From a virus, in IMG/VR virus record IMGVR_UViG_3300035703_000008, positions 124,001 to 188,000 of that record: DNA of 64,000 nucleotides; one strand, given 5' to 3'. The notes beneath the pieces are model-generated. The model saw only the letters and a list, made by a program, of their open reading frames with translations, ran no database searches and was not told where the DNA came from. Positions 9,437-18,958 of this stretch are shown in pieces; positions within the stretch are counted from its first letter, which is position 1, and each line of letters starts with the position of its first letter. The position numbers and the translations under genes were made by a program.

Positions 9437-10825
9437 TCAGCTCTGCACACGGCTGCGCCACAGAGCTATGAGCTCTTTGTTGATGGCGCTGCGCTTTTGC
9501 AGAATGTTGATCAATCTTATTAGAGAGTCTGCATAAGGTTTGACATAAGCCGCAAGGTCGCTCACTCCCGGATTGGCCTGAGTGAATGCTATGATGGGAT
9601 CAATATACTTCTTTCGATTGTCATTGTAGAGCGACCTCACAGCTTGGTATTTGGCGTCATAGGCGTCGATCTCGGCCGTGGTAATGGCCGAGCCTAGATC
9701 GTCGAGACGTTTGGCTTCGGGCATGAGCGCATCGAATTGAGCATTGACTCCATCCAAGAAAACGATGGCTTCTTCGACCAATCGATCAAACTCGTCGCGC
9801 TTGTCAGCGTTGGGATCAGGCGCCGGAGCTTCGCGTTCCACGGGTCCATACTCAATGGGCGGCACTTTGGGATCATCCACGGCGGAATTCACTGCACTGT
9901 CTACACCGGCACGCTTCACGGTTTCCACAGCACCAGCGGGTGCTGTATCGATCTTGGGCAATTTGTTGGCAACTAGGTCAGCGGCCTGTTGTCCACCTTT
10001 GCAGATCCCGCCGATCTGATCAGCGATGTTGGGCGGTGCTTTGCCGGCTGCCCAGTCGGCCACGGCCTGTGGTCCCAGCTTGGCTGAACCTTGTACTAGG
10101 CCTGCCAGCTTGTCGGCGCTTTCCTTGCCCGAGGCCACGCCCAGGCTCTTGAGTTTGTCCAACCCTTGGCTCATGAGGTTGGTCTGCGTGGCTGCTTGTA
10201 TGTTGGTGTTTTTGAGGAATCCGTCAAGGTTGGTCACGCTGCTTTTGCCGGCCCACACAAACGGTGATGACAGCACTTTGTTGAGCTGTCGGTTTGAAGC
10301 CACTTGCTCGGGGGTGATGTCGCCGCCTTCGGCATTGATCTTTTCGGCTTCGGCTCTATCCTGGTCAGTGACCGTGGGGGTGCTGCCAAAACTGCTCACA
10401 GTGCCAGGCTTGACGAATCCCTGTTCTTCCAGTTGCTTGGGAGTGAGTCCAAACTGACCGATGCCTTTGGTGGCGCTTATGGCCGAAGCAGGCTGTGCCA
10501 CAGCGGCTGCGGCCTGTCCCAGCATGCCGGTGACCTGTTGTGGATTGAGAGAACCAATGCTTTTGGTGGCAGGAATCTGCTTGAGGACTTGTGCAGCATT
10601 CACGGGATTCTTTATGGGCAGATTGTCAAGTCCGGCCAAGGCCGCGGTGGCCTGCTTGGCAGCGCCGGTGGTACCGGCCAAAGCCTGTCCGATGCCAAGG
10701 TTTTTTAAAGCACCCGAGTTGAACTGTTGATCAAAGATCTTGCGTGCATCTGCTTCGGTGACTCCGTTGGCAGCCTTGACTTCGAACTTTTCGCCGTTGG
10801 GTCCAGTAAAACTATAGCTGGGCAT
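9437..10825 (-). CDS. Baseplate-region structural protein, unknown function
   Basis: This is a 462-residue protein in the baseplate operon between gp5 and gp25, and its last codon overlaps the gp5 frame at 10825. The N-terminal 40 residues (YSFTGPNGEKFEVKAANG, then TEADARKIFDQQF) look like a short domain found at the front of various phage tail and hub proteins. The middle is rich in Ala, Gly, Pro and Gln and is probably flexible. Around residues 345-460 there is a mostly helical, charged segment. No catalytic motif was recognised. Its position suggests that it is a virion protein of the hub or wedge, perhaps a linker or chaperone. I cannot assign it to a T4 gene. Confidence 0.8.
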   Translation of the reverse strand: MPSYSFTGPNGEKFEVKAANGVTEADARKIFDQQFNSGALKNLGIGQALAGTTGAAKQATAALAGLDNLPIKNPVNAAQVLKQIPATKSIGSLNPQQVTGMLGQAAAAVAQPASAISATKGIGQFGLTPKQLEEQGFVKPGTVSSFGSTPTVTDQDRAEAEKINAEGGDITPEQVASNRQLNKVLSSPFVWAGKSSVTNLDGFLKNTNIQAATQTNLMSQGLDKLKSLGVASGKESADKLAGLVQGSAKLGPQAVADWAAGKAPPNIADQIGGICKGGQQAADLVANKLPKIDTAPAGAVETVKRAGVDSAVNSAVDDPKVPPIEYGPVEREAPAPDPNADKRDEFDRLVEEAIVFLDGVNAQFDALMPEAKRLDDLGSAITTAEIDAYDAKYQAVRSLYNDNRKKYIDPIIAFTQANPGVSDLAAYVKPYADSLIRLINILQKRSAINKELIALWRSRVQS

Positions 10826-12321
10826 CAGGCTGTCCTCACGATGCTAGTGTCTGCGGGTACATCATCGCTGTCCTTGACATCACCGCCTTCGGTGAGTTCC
10901 ACTTGCACATCCACGCCGCGATTGTGATAGGGATAGGGTTCGTGTGTGGGCGCACGACTCACGATGGTCTTGATCTTGGTGGGGCTTTCTCCCCACCCTT
11001 GATTGGGAGTAAAGATAGTGTCCGGCAACTCTTTGTCCTCGAGCTTGACTGCTTTGTCGGCCGTGGGAGGTGCAGGTCCATTGAGATCGATCTTGCCGGC
11101 CTTGAAGGCCAGGGTATCACCACCGTTCCAACCGCCCGCAGTGGCATTCTTGAGTGCTAGGGTACCATCACTGAGCACACTGATGGCATTGGTGGCATAT
11201 TGATTCATCTTGTTGCTGCTGATCAGTTCCAAGAGATCCACAGCTTCGACCTTGATCTCGTTGCTTTTGAGATTGATAGACTCGCCGGCATACATGTTGA
11301 TCTTTTTGTCGGCATGCAGGTTGATCTCGCCCTGGGTGCGAACGTTCACCGAGTTGGTGGCAAACACGTCTACGGTGCCTTCGCTGCCCAACTCAATCCA
11401 GGTCTGGCCGTTGGCATGCAGGATATAAAAGAAATCACCGTCGTCGCTCATGGTGATCTGATGGCCTTTGGAGGTGCGCAACCTCATGACATTGTCGTAG
11501 CCGCGGAGATCTCCGTCGTCCATGACCAGGCTGTGTCCTCCGCGTCGTCCAGTGACTTCAACGTCGGTGGGTTTCACTGTGCCGGCATTGAGTTTTTCCT
11601 GTATTTCTTCGTCGTTGATGCCGCCCTGATATACTGGACGTCCCGGTGTAGAGATACCAAATGTAGAGCTGGGGCTTTCGCGCTGGCTGCTGGAAGTGAT
11701 GGGCCCGCGGCGCGGATCGCGTATCACACCTTGCTGGATCATCACTCCGGTGACCCAGGAATGCACGGGCTTGATTTGATCCCAGAATCTCGGACTTTCG
11801 ATGATGCCCGAGTTTTCATTGTTGATTTCTGTGACTGGCACTTGCGCAGCATCAGTGAGATAGGGTTCTTGTTTCTCGCTGTCCACTTGATAGCGAGCTG
11901 TGGCACCAATGGCCGGGATCATGTGATTGATGCCGGGTTCAGGCACACAACCCAGATAGTAACCTTGATTGGGGTCTCCAGCCACAAAGAAACAGATCAC
12001 TTGTGTGCCGAGGTCGGGTGGTGTGAACCACATGCCGTAGCTCTGCTGATTGCCGGTGTAGGTGCCCACACCAGTGGTAGTGCCTTGATGTGGTGTAGCT
12101 CCGTAGAATGGAGGGATGTAGCTCACTGTGCGCCAGAGACTGGCATCATCGGGCGTGTCACCACCAAACTGCTCGATGTAAACTTGCAAGCGTCCGGCAC
12201 GAGTGGGGTCCACGTTGTTTTTGACTACTCCGATAAAAGGGCCAAATTCAGCGGGCATACCGCCGCGATCAAACTTGTAGCCCGAAGCTAGACCTTTGGT
12301 TTTGACTATGTTATCTGCCAT
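10825..12321 (-). CDS. gp5: Baseplate central spike/hub protein gp5 (no lysozyme domain)
   Basis: This 498-residue protein has an N-terminal OB-fold region of the gp5 type at about residues 25-110 (FIGVVKNNVDPTRAGRLQVY). After a linker comes a C-terminal stretch of short beta repeats (around residues 270-380: QITMSDDGDFFYILHANG, then EINLHADKKINMYAGESINL). That stretch matches the triple beta-helix needle of gp5 and VgrG spikes. T4 gp5 has a lysozyme domain between these parts, and I see none here. The gene lies in the run 48-53-hub-5, and its ATG overlaps the preceding stop (TAATG). The product should sit at the tip of the tail tube and pierce the envelope. A muralytic-looking domain is present instead in the tape measure gene at 30122. 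Confidence 0.88.
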   Translation of the reverse strand: MADNIVKTKGLASGYKFDRGGMPAEFGPFIGVVKNNVDPTRAGRLQVYIEQFGGDTPDDASLWRTVSYIPPFYGATPHQGTTTGVGTYTGNQQSYGMWFTPPDLGTQVICFFVAGDPNQGYYLGCVPEPGINHMIPAIGATARYQVDSEKQEPYLTDAAQVPVTEINNENSGIIESPRFWDQIKPVHSWVTGVMIQQGVIRDPRRGPITSSSQRESPSSTFGISTPGRPVYQGGINDEEIQEKLNAGTVKPTDVEVTGRRGGHSLVMDDGDLRGYDNVMRLRTSKGHQITMSDDGDFFYILHANGQTWIELGSEGTVDVFATNSVNVRTQGEINLHADKKINMYAGESINLKSNEIKVEAVDLLELISSNKMNQYATNAISVLSDGTLALKNATAGGWNGGDTLAFKAGKIDLNGPAPPTADKAVKLEDKELPDTIFTPNQGWGESPTKIKTIVSRAPTHEPYPYHNRGVDVQVELTEGGDVKDSDDVPADTSIVRTA

Positions 12322-15300
12322 TAATCATCTCTCGCGATAAGCTGGCTATTGCCAGTGGTGGTAGGTGTTGCGGCGTTGGGATCAGCGGCAGCGCCGATGA
12401 TCTGATAACTCTGTGTTTGCGGATCATATTTTTTGTTCACCCAACCTGAATTTCGGTCGTAGTCCACATAAGTCACAGTTTCCCCGGTATTTAATGCGCG
12501 TACCTGAGCAGCCAGGGCATCGTTGGTACCGGCCACTAGCTGATTTCCGGTGCCCACGGAGTCGGTATAGAGATAGGCTCCCGAGTTGGGGTCTCTGGTA
12601 ACACCCGGCGGCAATGAAGTGACGCCTGGCTGTGTGGGTACCACTGTTCCCACAGTGGTAGTGTCCGTGGTAGCTGGGTTGTTTTCGGTGGCAGGAGCTG
12701 GCTGCGACTCGGGTTCGGAATTGGTGGCTGGTGTCACCGACGAATCTCCGGCCTGTGCCGTGGATTCGTTGGGCGTGCCTGTGGGTGCTGCCGGAGTACC
12801 GCCCGAGGTCTGAAGGGTGCTGGCCACGTTGCCGGCCACGTTGGTGGGATTCCTTGTAGTATTGGCTGGAGGATTGTCGGCATTCTGTCGATCCTCTTCG
12901 CTCAAGGACTGGCTGGTAGGCGGTACTGGGAATATGATCAGCACACCTTCCAGTTCCTGCGTGAATTTGCCCTGGCTAAACACGCTTTCTACCGTGACTG
13001 CTTTGTAGACAAAACTCTGCCGCGGAGATCCAGCTTCGCCAGCAGCTCGATTGATACCGTAGTTTTTGCGACCTGGATCCATGACCCCGGTCTGGTTGTC
13101 ATAGTCCACGGGCTTGTTGAAGGCCACTTCGAACAGCACTTCCTGATTTTCAAAGTTGATGGTACCGTCGGGCAAGAATGGACCTGAATATACCTTGAGT
13201 CCTTGCACACCCGACCAGATCTCGCCCTGCTGCAGCCAAGCCGGATCGCCCACGATAGTCATCTTGATGCGACTCTGATCTGCCGGGCTGTAGAGATAGT
13301 CTGCGGCATTGGCACCGGGCTCGTTGATCACGCTGCGCCGCTGACCTTGATCGCTTTGATTGCTGCGTGTGCTGTAGGTGCGTTTTTCGTATTCGCGATA
13401 GTCGCTGGTGGCACCGGGGTAGCCCTGCGGTCCATTGACCACGATGTAGTAGAGATAGTTGTAGTCCTGCTCGAGATTGAGTATGGATGTGTTTTGCCCA
13501 GTGAACCAGTAGTTGTAGATCTTGTGCGTGCCTTGGAAACGGCTGGTAGGAAAATACTCGCTCTTGACCCCATTGACCTTGTACATGGTGATCTGGTATC
13601 GCATGCGATAGGCATAGTCGTTGCGCTTGACATCGTATTTGAGTGGCTCGGCTTCAACACCGATACGATACCAGGCCAACACATCTGCAGGCTGTCCTTG
13701 TGGTATATCCACTCGTTTACCGGTCTTGTCCACTGTAGGCATCTTGGTCTGCTGATCATAGATGAAGCTGCTGTTGCGCAGGGTCTGATCAATGAAACGC
13801 ACGATGTTGGTGCCGGCCACGATGGGAACGCTCTTGCTGGAGTTGTTGGCATTTTGCTTGCGCCCGTCTTTGCGATCGGCCGCGTCCTGGCTCTGCACCA
13901 TGCTGGTGGAACCCCAGTTAGTGGGCGATCCCGGCAACGTTGGCGGCTGTAACATGGCATCCTGCAGGACCTGATCCACGATGTCAATCACGTACTCGTC
14001 GGCCACAGACTGATACCCGCGCTTGACTCGATCCTGCTGATAGCGATTGAGAGCGTCGCAGAGTCCGCCAGTGAGCGTGGGCTTGGGTGCTGCCGATGCC
14101 TTGGGCGGAGCTTGATTTTGTGTGGGACTGGTGCCGGCCGTGACCGTGACTCCGGGCACTTCGCCGGTGTCGGAAGCATTGCCCGAGTTGGCATTGGGCG
14201 AGGCCGTGGTAGTGGCAGTGTCTTGATCGCGGAAGGTGAGATTACCGGTCAAGAGTTCTTTGAGTGTGGTGGCTGTAACTTCCACGTTGTAGGGTATGGT
14301 GCCACGACCTTGGCCGAGATTGATCAGGCTCTGCGGTACCGCGGCCTGGCATTCGTATTCAGTGAGTCGATTGGCCACACGGAACTTGATGGCAGAAAAC
14401 TGGAAAGGTATGAATTTTTCGATCACGGCTTCGGGACCTACACTGCCGTCGGCATTGCGCACTGCACCCTTGGCCGTGATGGCACGACCATACTCGTCGT
14501 AGCCGTAGAATCTGATCACCATGAGAAAGTTCTGCGCTGCATAGTTCTGGCGCTGTGTGCCGCCACGCTTGGCCACATAGTCCTGGGTGGCCGCATAGAG
14601 ATTGTCCAAGAACGTGATGCCGTTGGGTTCAATCACTTTGAAGGTCATCTCAAAAACATTGTGTGGCCCTTGTGTGGCTTTGCCGGATATCACGCTCTTG
14701 AGGCGCACGTCATCGATATAGAAGTCCAAAGGGAAGAACTGATTGCGACCTGGAACCTGTCCGCCCGTGGTAGTGATAGTGCCCGAATCAGGATCGATGG
14801 TGGAATTCACTGTGCCGGCTACCTGGGTAGGTGCTCCCGCTGAACTCATCAAGAGATGGAAGCCAGCGATGTCTTTTTTCTTGGAAGTGATGAGCCGACG
14901 ATAGTCATCGGGACTCATGATGTAGATGCTGATGTTGTAGCTGTAGCTGGCATAACGATCCAACACATTGTCTTGTGGTACTATGGCACGAGTGGGACCG
15001 CCAAAATAAGTGTTGATCTGTGTTTTGGTAGCATTGAGTTGATCGTCACCGGTGCTGCCCACACCAGGTGCACTGGTGGGCTGCACATTCCTGGCCGTGG
15101 CACCACTGGCCACTTGCGCGGCATTGTCACCGGTGTTGGTATTTTTGTTGGCCGTGGCCGGAGTTGATGCTGTGCTGCCTCCAGCTGGGGTACCTGTGGC
15201 AGCGGCATCGTCGGTGGGCACGTTTTGACCGCTGTTGTTGGCTGCAGGGCTGTTGGGACCCAGGGCCGATCCTGGCTGTGCTGTGGCCGGTGGAGTCTGC

Positions 15301-15890
15301 TGTGTTTCTTCCAGGGTGCGCAAGCGATCATTGGTGCCGTCACCACCGCTGGTAACAGGACCACCGCCATCACCGCCACCCGGTGCTACTCCTTGATTAG
15401 TGGAAGCATTGCTGGGTATTGTGGTAGTACGTTGAGGTTCTACTTCAGCGGTGTCGCCAGTTCCACCCGACGCTACCACAGCAGGGGGAGGCTCAGGGTT
15501 CTGTGTGTTGGCGCCATCGTCTCGGGCTGTTTGGGCTTGTTGTACAGTATCACCGGTGCTCTGTACTGGTGCCTTGTTGGCAGCTATCACGGCCTGGGTG
15601 GCATCATAGAGCGCACGCTGGGCCGTGCTGATTTCTGAATCCAGCTGCTGAATCCTGGAATCCAGAGCGTCTCGCTGCTGTCGCAGCTGATTGCGCTGGG
15701 CTTTGAGTGCGTCGGCCTTGGCAGTGTCGCCACGATCAAGGGCTGCGTTGATGGCTTGGAGGCTGAAGTCGCGCAGTTGGATGTCTATGCGTCGTCGGTC
15801 TCTCTCTGCTGCCAAAAGTTCAGCATTGAGTCGATCCAAGATATCGCGTGCTTGATCTTCACGCCGTTCCAGTTCTTCAACAGTGGCCAT
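12321..15890 (-). CDS. Large baseplate hub / tail-tube-associated structural protein
   Basis: This 1189-residue modular protein has a charged coiled coil at residues 1-105 (RREDQARDILDRLNAELLAA). A linker rich in Gly, Thr, Pro and Asn follows to about residue 290. A first folded region spans about 300-565 (YASYSYNISIYIMSPDDYRR; FFPLDFYIDDVRLKSVISGK), a second linker leads to a region at about 630-1010 (ending QSFVYKAVTVESVFSQGKFT), and a disordered tail follows. The two folded parts resemble hub proteins of environmental T4-like phages, and the position next to gp5 and gp53 suggests the role of T4 gp27. That assignment is inference. It lies four bases after gp53 and overlaps gp5. Confidence 0.75.
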   Translation of the reverse strand: MATVEELERREDQARDILDRLNAELLAAERDRRRIDIQLRDFSLQAINAALDRGDTAKADALKAQRNQLRQQRDALDSRIQQLDSEISTAQRALYDATQAVIAANKAPVQSTGDTVQQAQTARDDGANTQNPEPPPAVVASGGTGDTAEVEPQRTTTIPSNASTNQGVAPGGGDGGGPVTSGGDGTNDRLRTLEETQQTPPATAQPGSALGPNSPAANNSGQNVPTDDAAATGTPAGGSTASTPATANKNTNTGDNAAQVASGATARNVQPTSAPGVGSTGDDQLNATKTQINTYFGGPTRAIVPQDNVLDRYASYSYNISIYIMSPDDYRRLITSKKKDIAGFHLLMSSAGAPTQVAGTVNSTIDPDSGTITTTGGQVPGRNQFFPLDFYIDDVRLKSVISGKATQGPHNVFEMTFKVIEPNGITFLDNLYAATQDYVAKRGGTQRQNYAAQNFLMVIRFYGYDEYGRAITAKGAVRNADGSVGPEAVIEKFIPFQFSAIKFRVANRLTEYECQAAVPQSLINLGQGRGTIPYNVEVTATTLKELLTGNLTFRDQDTATTTASPNANSGNASDTGEVPGVTVTAGTSPTQNQAPPKASAAPKPTLTGGLCDALNRYQQDRVKRGYQSVADEYVIDIVDQVLQDAMLQPPTLPGSPTNWGSTSMVQSQDAADRKDGRKQNANNSSKSVPIVAGTNIVRFIDQTLRNSSFIYDQQTKMPTVDKTGKRVDIPQGQPADVLAWYRIGVEAEPLKYDVKRNDYAYRMRYQITMYKVNGVKSEYFPTSRFQGTHKIYNYWFTGQNTSILNLEQDYNYLYYIVVNGPQGYPGATSDYREYEKRTYSTRSNQSDQGQRRSVINEPGANAADYLYSPADQSRIKMTIVGDPAWLQQGEIWSGVQGLKVYSGPFLPDGTINFENQEVLFEVAFNKPVDYDNQTGVMDPGRKNYGINRAAGEAGSPRQSFVYKAVTVESVFSQGKFTQELEGVLIIFPVPPTSQSLSEEDRQNADNPPANTTRNPTNVAGNVASTLQTSGGTPAAPTGTPNESTAQAGDSSVTPATNSEPESQPAPATENNPATTDTTTVGTVVPTQPGVTSLPPGVTRDPNSGAYLYTDSVGTGNQLVAGTNDALAAQVRALNTGETVTYVDYDRNSGWVNKKYDPQTQSYQIIGAAADPNAATPTTTGNSQLIARDD

Positions 15891-15893
15891 GGA

Positions 15894-16193
15894 TTAGAAC
15901 CCCAGGGTGGATCGTAGAGTGGTGATCTTGGGCAGGTAGATTCGTTTGCCCTGTTCAAAGTCCCAGGGCGGTGCTGTGAGAGTGTTGGGATTGCGCTGAT
16001 AGAACACCCACCACAGCCCGGCATCGTTGTAAAGGTCATAGGCCAAGAGGTCGGGCCGATACTGATAGGTCTGGCTGATGGCCACGAACTTGTCGTCGCT
16101 TTCGCGAGGTATGGGCCGGTTCACCATGTTGTCAAGATAGAACTGGCTGTAAGGCGTGAGATAATAAGGGCTGGTCGCCGAATAGTTGGCCAT
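15894..16193 (-). CDS. gp53: Baseplate wedge protein gp53
   Basis: This 99-residue protein matches the gp53-like wedge family. It has the typical core YRPDLLAYDLYNDAGLWWVF, followed by RNPNTL, and a C-terminal IYLPK motif. It is much shorter than T4 gp53 (about 196 residues), as is usual for this family outside the T-even phages. gp53 clamps neighbouring wedges during baseplate assembly. The ATG overlaps the gp48 stop (TAATG). A strong Shine-Dalgarno sequence, AGGAGG, sits about ten bases upstream inside the gp48 coding end, so this gene should be translated well in its own right. Confidence 0.9.
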   Translation of the reverse strand: MANYSATSPYYLTPYSQFYLDNMVNRPIPRESDDKFVAISQTYQYRPDLLAYDLYNDAGLWWVFYQRNPNTLTAPPWDFEQGKRIYLPKITTLRSTLGF

Positions 16194-17953
16194 TACCAGA
16201 ATCCTCCTTTGATGAGATCACCGTTGGCAAATTGCTTGAGGCTGAATTGTTTGCTGACTTGTTCGCGAGTCTGTATGGGCAGCAGGCGGATGCTGACTTC
16301 TAGTCGAGTAGGCACATAAGTGGGCGAGTTGGTGCCCAGGGTAGGCGGTGCTGGAGGTGTGGCCACTGCGCCTGGCTGTGCGTTAATGGAACTGAGGCGC
16401 TGTGTGACGGCATCAAACGGACCAGTGGTAGTGGTTTGGCGTATGCGTTTTTGCAGCAGTCCCGTGGAAGAGATATTGGGACTGCGAGCACGGATGTAGT
16501 CCACGTCCGCGGGTAGATTGTAGTTGAAGCTGGTGATCACGCAGGGATGCAGGTTGAACTGATACTCGCCCAGACCTTGTAGATATACCAAGGGCGGAGG
16601 TGTTCCGCGCTCGGCGTCCTGACCATAGAACATCTTGGTAGCTGATCGGAAAAAGTGTATCACTGCTAGGAGATATTCGGCTTCCTTGGTGTCCTGGGCT
16701 GTGAACGGACACTCGATGGAGATCTCTTCCACGGCGCTGCCTTGATAGAAATAGCCGCGATAGTTGCTGTGCGTGAGATCATAGGGCGTGTATTTTGCTG
16801 TGTAGGCTGTGCTGATTTGCGGAGTGTAAGGGAATACCACACCGTCGGTGTCTTTGAGCGGTTGCAGGATGCCAGGACTGGCAGCATTGTAGAGATAGGT
16901 ACTCAACGGTGCCAGTCTCAGCTTGACACGCCAGTCTCCGTCGTTGGCCTGTTTGCGTTGTTGTTGCAGCACGGCCTGGGCACGAGCACGATCCACAGCG
17001 GCCTGCTGTGCTGCGGCCTGCTCTTCTTGGAGTGCTTGCACATCAGCCAGGCTTTCAGTATTGGTGGGAGTTTCTCCGGGATCGGTCTGTGGATAGGCCG
17101 GGTCATCGTCCACGGGATTGTCTTCGGCCTGTCGCCCTTCTTCGGAGAGTCCAGCAGCGCTGGTCTCGGCTCCGTCTACTTCATAGGGATCAGGCTGCGC
17201 TGTGGGGTTGTCCTGGGCTTGGATATCTTCTTCAGAGATATCACCAGCACCGGCACCGTCTACTTCATACGGATCGGGCTGCGGCGTATCGTTGGCATCG
17301 GCCACAGAGAAATCCACGGGATCGTCTTCTTCGCCATAGGGAGATACACCGTCGGGCGTTCCTCCCAGGAATTCTGAATCAGGAACTTCGCCAGGATCGG
17401 TCTGTGTATAAGGACTGGGCTGATCTATGGGATTGTCTTGGGCCTGGATGTCCTCTTCGGCGATGTCGCCAGCACCGGCACCGTCTACTTCATACGGATC
17501 GGGCTGTGTGGCCGGAGGCGGTGTTGCTACCGAACTGCCCGGAACCGTGTTCTGGGCTTGCTCCTGTGCTGCCTGGCTGGCCGGTTCATTGGGTGTGTTT
17601 AGGGGAACTTCGTTGCCGCTGCCGGGCGGACGAGCCACTTCTTTGAGGATCTGATCATCGACGTAGCGTATGTTGTTCTGTGTTTCGGTGATCTGATTGT
17701 TGGTCTGGGTAAGAGCTTGGCGAGAACTGGAAATCTGGCGATCCAGGGCATCGGCTTCTTGTTCCAGGAGAATGCGCTGTGGATCAGCTGGCGGCAATCG
17801 CTCAATGTTGCGTTCAACCACATCCAGCTGATCTTCGTAGCGAAACACTTCGCTGCTCTGCGTGCGTGCCGTGGCCAGCAGACCATCTAGTCGAACTTGC
17901 AGCTCGGCTTTGGTGGCGTTGTAGCTGTTGATGGTTTCTGCTTGGGTGGCCAT
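16193..17953 (-). CDS. gp48: Baseplate tail-tube cap protein gp48
   Basis: The C-terminal 240 residues match T4 gp48, the baseplate protein on which the tail tube starts. Key stretches are VVFPYTPQISTAYTAKYTPY, a segment around TAQDTKEAEYLLAVIHFFRS, then TKMFYGQDAERGTPPP and YNLPADVDYIR. The protein is 586 residues, longer than T4 gp48 (364), because of an N-terminal coiled coil (1-115) and an acidic linker (about 120-330). The linker repeats the motif PDPYEVDGA three times, and two copies lie in an identical 38-base DNA repeat. It is the first gene of the minus-strand baseplate operon. A TAAATA motif lies 17 bases before the ATG and an AAGGA ribosome-binding site lies between them. Confidence 0.88.
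   Translation of the reverse strand: MATQAETINSYNATKAELQVRLDGLLATARTQSSEVFRYEDQLDVVERNIERLPPADPQRILLEQEADALDRQISSSRQALTQTNNQITETQNNIRYVDDQILKEVARPPGSGNEVPLNTPNEPASQAAQEQAQNTVPGSSVATPPPATQPDPYEVDGAGAGDIAEEDIQAQDNPIDQPSPYTQTDPGEVPDSEFLGGTPDGVSPYGEEDDPVDFSVADANDTPQPDPYEVDGAGAGDISEEDIQAQDNPTAQPDPYEVDGAETSAAGLSEEGRQAEDNPVDDDPAYPQTDPGETPTNTESLADVQALQEEQAAAQQAAVDRARAQAVLQQQRKQANDGDWRVKLRLAPLSTYLYNAASPGILQPLKDTDGVVFPYTPQISTAYTAKYTPYDLTHSNYRGYFYQGSAVEEISIECPFTAQDTKEAEYLLAVIHFFRSATKMFYGQDAERGTPPPLVYLQGLGEYQFNLHPCVITSFNYNLPADVDYIRARSPNISSTGLLQKRIRQTTTTGPFDAVTQRLSSINAQPGAVATPPAPPTLGTNSPTYVPTRLEVSIRLLPIQTREQVSKQFSLKQFANGDLIKGGFW
17244..17506. repeat. Two identical 38-base direct repeats in the gp48 linker
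   Basis: The sequence at 17244-17281 is identical to 17469-17506, 225 bases away. Both encode the acidic linker motif around PDPYEVDGAGAG of gp48. A third, diverged copy lies near 17176-17204. Recombination between the copies would remove 75 residues in frame. Confidence 0.8.
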
Positions 17954-17970
17954 GATCTATCCTTGTGCTT

Positions 17971-17976
17971 TATTTA
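17971..17976 (-). promoter_or_regulatory. T4-type late promoter for the gp48 baseplate operon
   Basis: The minus strand reads ACGGTAAATAAAGC. The TAAATA core is 17 bases from the gp48 ATG, with room for the AAGGA ribosome-binding site. It lies back to back with the sigma-70-type promoter of gp55 on the other strand. Confidence 0.7.
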
Positions 17977-18014
17977 CCGTGGTCATAAACGGCTAACTTT
18001 ATAGTCAGTGGCCA

Positions 18015-18042
18015 TTGACATCGTGGCCCAATCTGTTATACT
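18015..18042 (+). promoter_or_regulatory. Sigma-70-type promoter for the gp55 operon
   Basis: A perfect -35 box TTGACA (18015-18020) and a -10 box TATACT (18037-18042) are separated by 16 bases. Transcription from it would read gp55 and the recombination genes. This suggests that the operon is transcribed by unmodified host polymerase early in infection, before gp55 switches on the TAAATA promoters. Confidence 0.75.
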
Positions 18043-18066
18043 AAGTATGTTTACAGGAGAAGTCAT

Positions 18067-18954
18067 TTGAGCACAACACCACCGCGAGTAAACTATCTCA
18101 ACAACCGTGATCTCCTCAAAGAGATCCATCTCAGCAAAAATACCTATTGCACATTCCGAGATCCCGTAACTGATCATCAATACGACATAATCTTGCCCTC
18201 GGTCACCAAGATCAACCAAAGAACCATAGCCGAGGCACGGAGGAATCGCGCAGCGCGACTTGCCCGAGAAAGTGGTGAAGAGGTCAACGAAAAACGCATC
18301 CCGCACACCGATCTTGTTTTCCGTGTCATGACCTGGGAACACATACCCCAGGCACCCAAGAAACAGCCCAAAACACAGGCCAAAAAGAAAAAGCTCGAAG
18401 ATATCCTAGGCTTTGAAGAGCTGCCCGACGAGGATCCCTTGGCAGATCTCGTCGAAGATATCGTCATCGATACCACTCATGTGCGTGTAAATTTCCCACC
18501 GTTTTGGCATTACCGACTCGACGAAGAAAAAACACCATTTGTGGTAGGCAAAAGCCATTGGCGCGGCGATCTCAGCACTGGGGAGTATTCCAGAGAGCAC
18601 GGTGAAATGACACGCAAACTGGCCATGATGTTCATGAAGCTGTGCGAACGCTATGCCACTCGATCAAACTGGCGCGGCTATACCTACAACGAAGAGATGC
18701 GTGGGCAAGCTCTGCTACAACTCAGCCAGATCGGTCTGCAGTTTGACGAATCAAAGAGCCAAAATCCCTTTGCCTACTACACCGCAGCCATTACCAACTC
18801 GTTTACACGGGTGCTCAACATCGAAAAGAAAAACCAAAATATCAGGGACGACATCTTGGAAATGAACGGACTCAATCCTTCGTGGACTCGTCAGTATGCC
18901 AATGCTGACCGTGGCATGATGAGTGGCCCTGTGACCATCGGTTCTGACGAGTGA
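18067..18954 (+). CDS. gp55: Late-transcription sigma factor gp55
   Basis: This 295-residue protein is the homologue of T4 gp55, the small sigma factor that directs host RNA polymerase to TATAAATA late promoters. The conserved core is in the C-terminal part at about residues 180-285: LAMMFMKLCERYATRSNWRG, then EMRGQALLQLSQIGLQF, then SQNPFAYYTAAITNSFTRVL and IEKKNQNIRDDIL. The N-terminal YLNNRDLLKEIHLSK also recurs in relatives. It is longer than T4 gp55 (185 residues) because of a charged insertion (about 95-140). The start is TTG at 18067, supported by AGGAGA six bases upstream. The many TAAATA motifs in this window are its expected targets. Confidence 0.9.
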   Translation: MSTTPPRVNYLNNRDLLKEIHLSKNTYCTFRDPVTDHQYDIILPSVTKINQRTIAEARRNRAARLARESGEEVNEKRIPHTDLVFRVMTWEHIPQAPKKQPKTQAKKKKLEDILGFEELPDEDPLADLVEDIVIDTTHVRVNFPPFWHYRLDEEKTPFVVGKSHWRGDLSTGEYSREHGEMTRKLAMMFMKLCERYATRSNWRGYTYNEEMRGQALLQLSQIGLQFDESKSQNPFAYYTAAITNSFTRVLNIEKKNQNIRDDILEMNGLNPSWTRQYANADRGMMSGPVTIGSDE

Positions 18955-18958
18955 TTAC

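Noticed and set aside
11200-12291. Plus-strand open frame of 363 codons opposite gp5
   Set aside because: The minus frame is clearly gp5 with OB-fold and needle repeats; the plus frame has no recognisable motif and no initiation signal.
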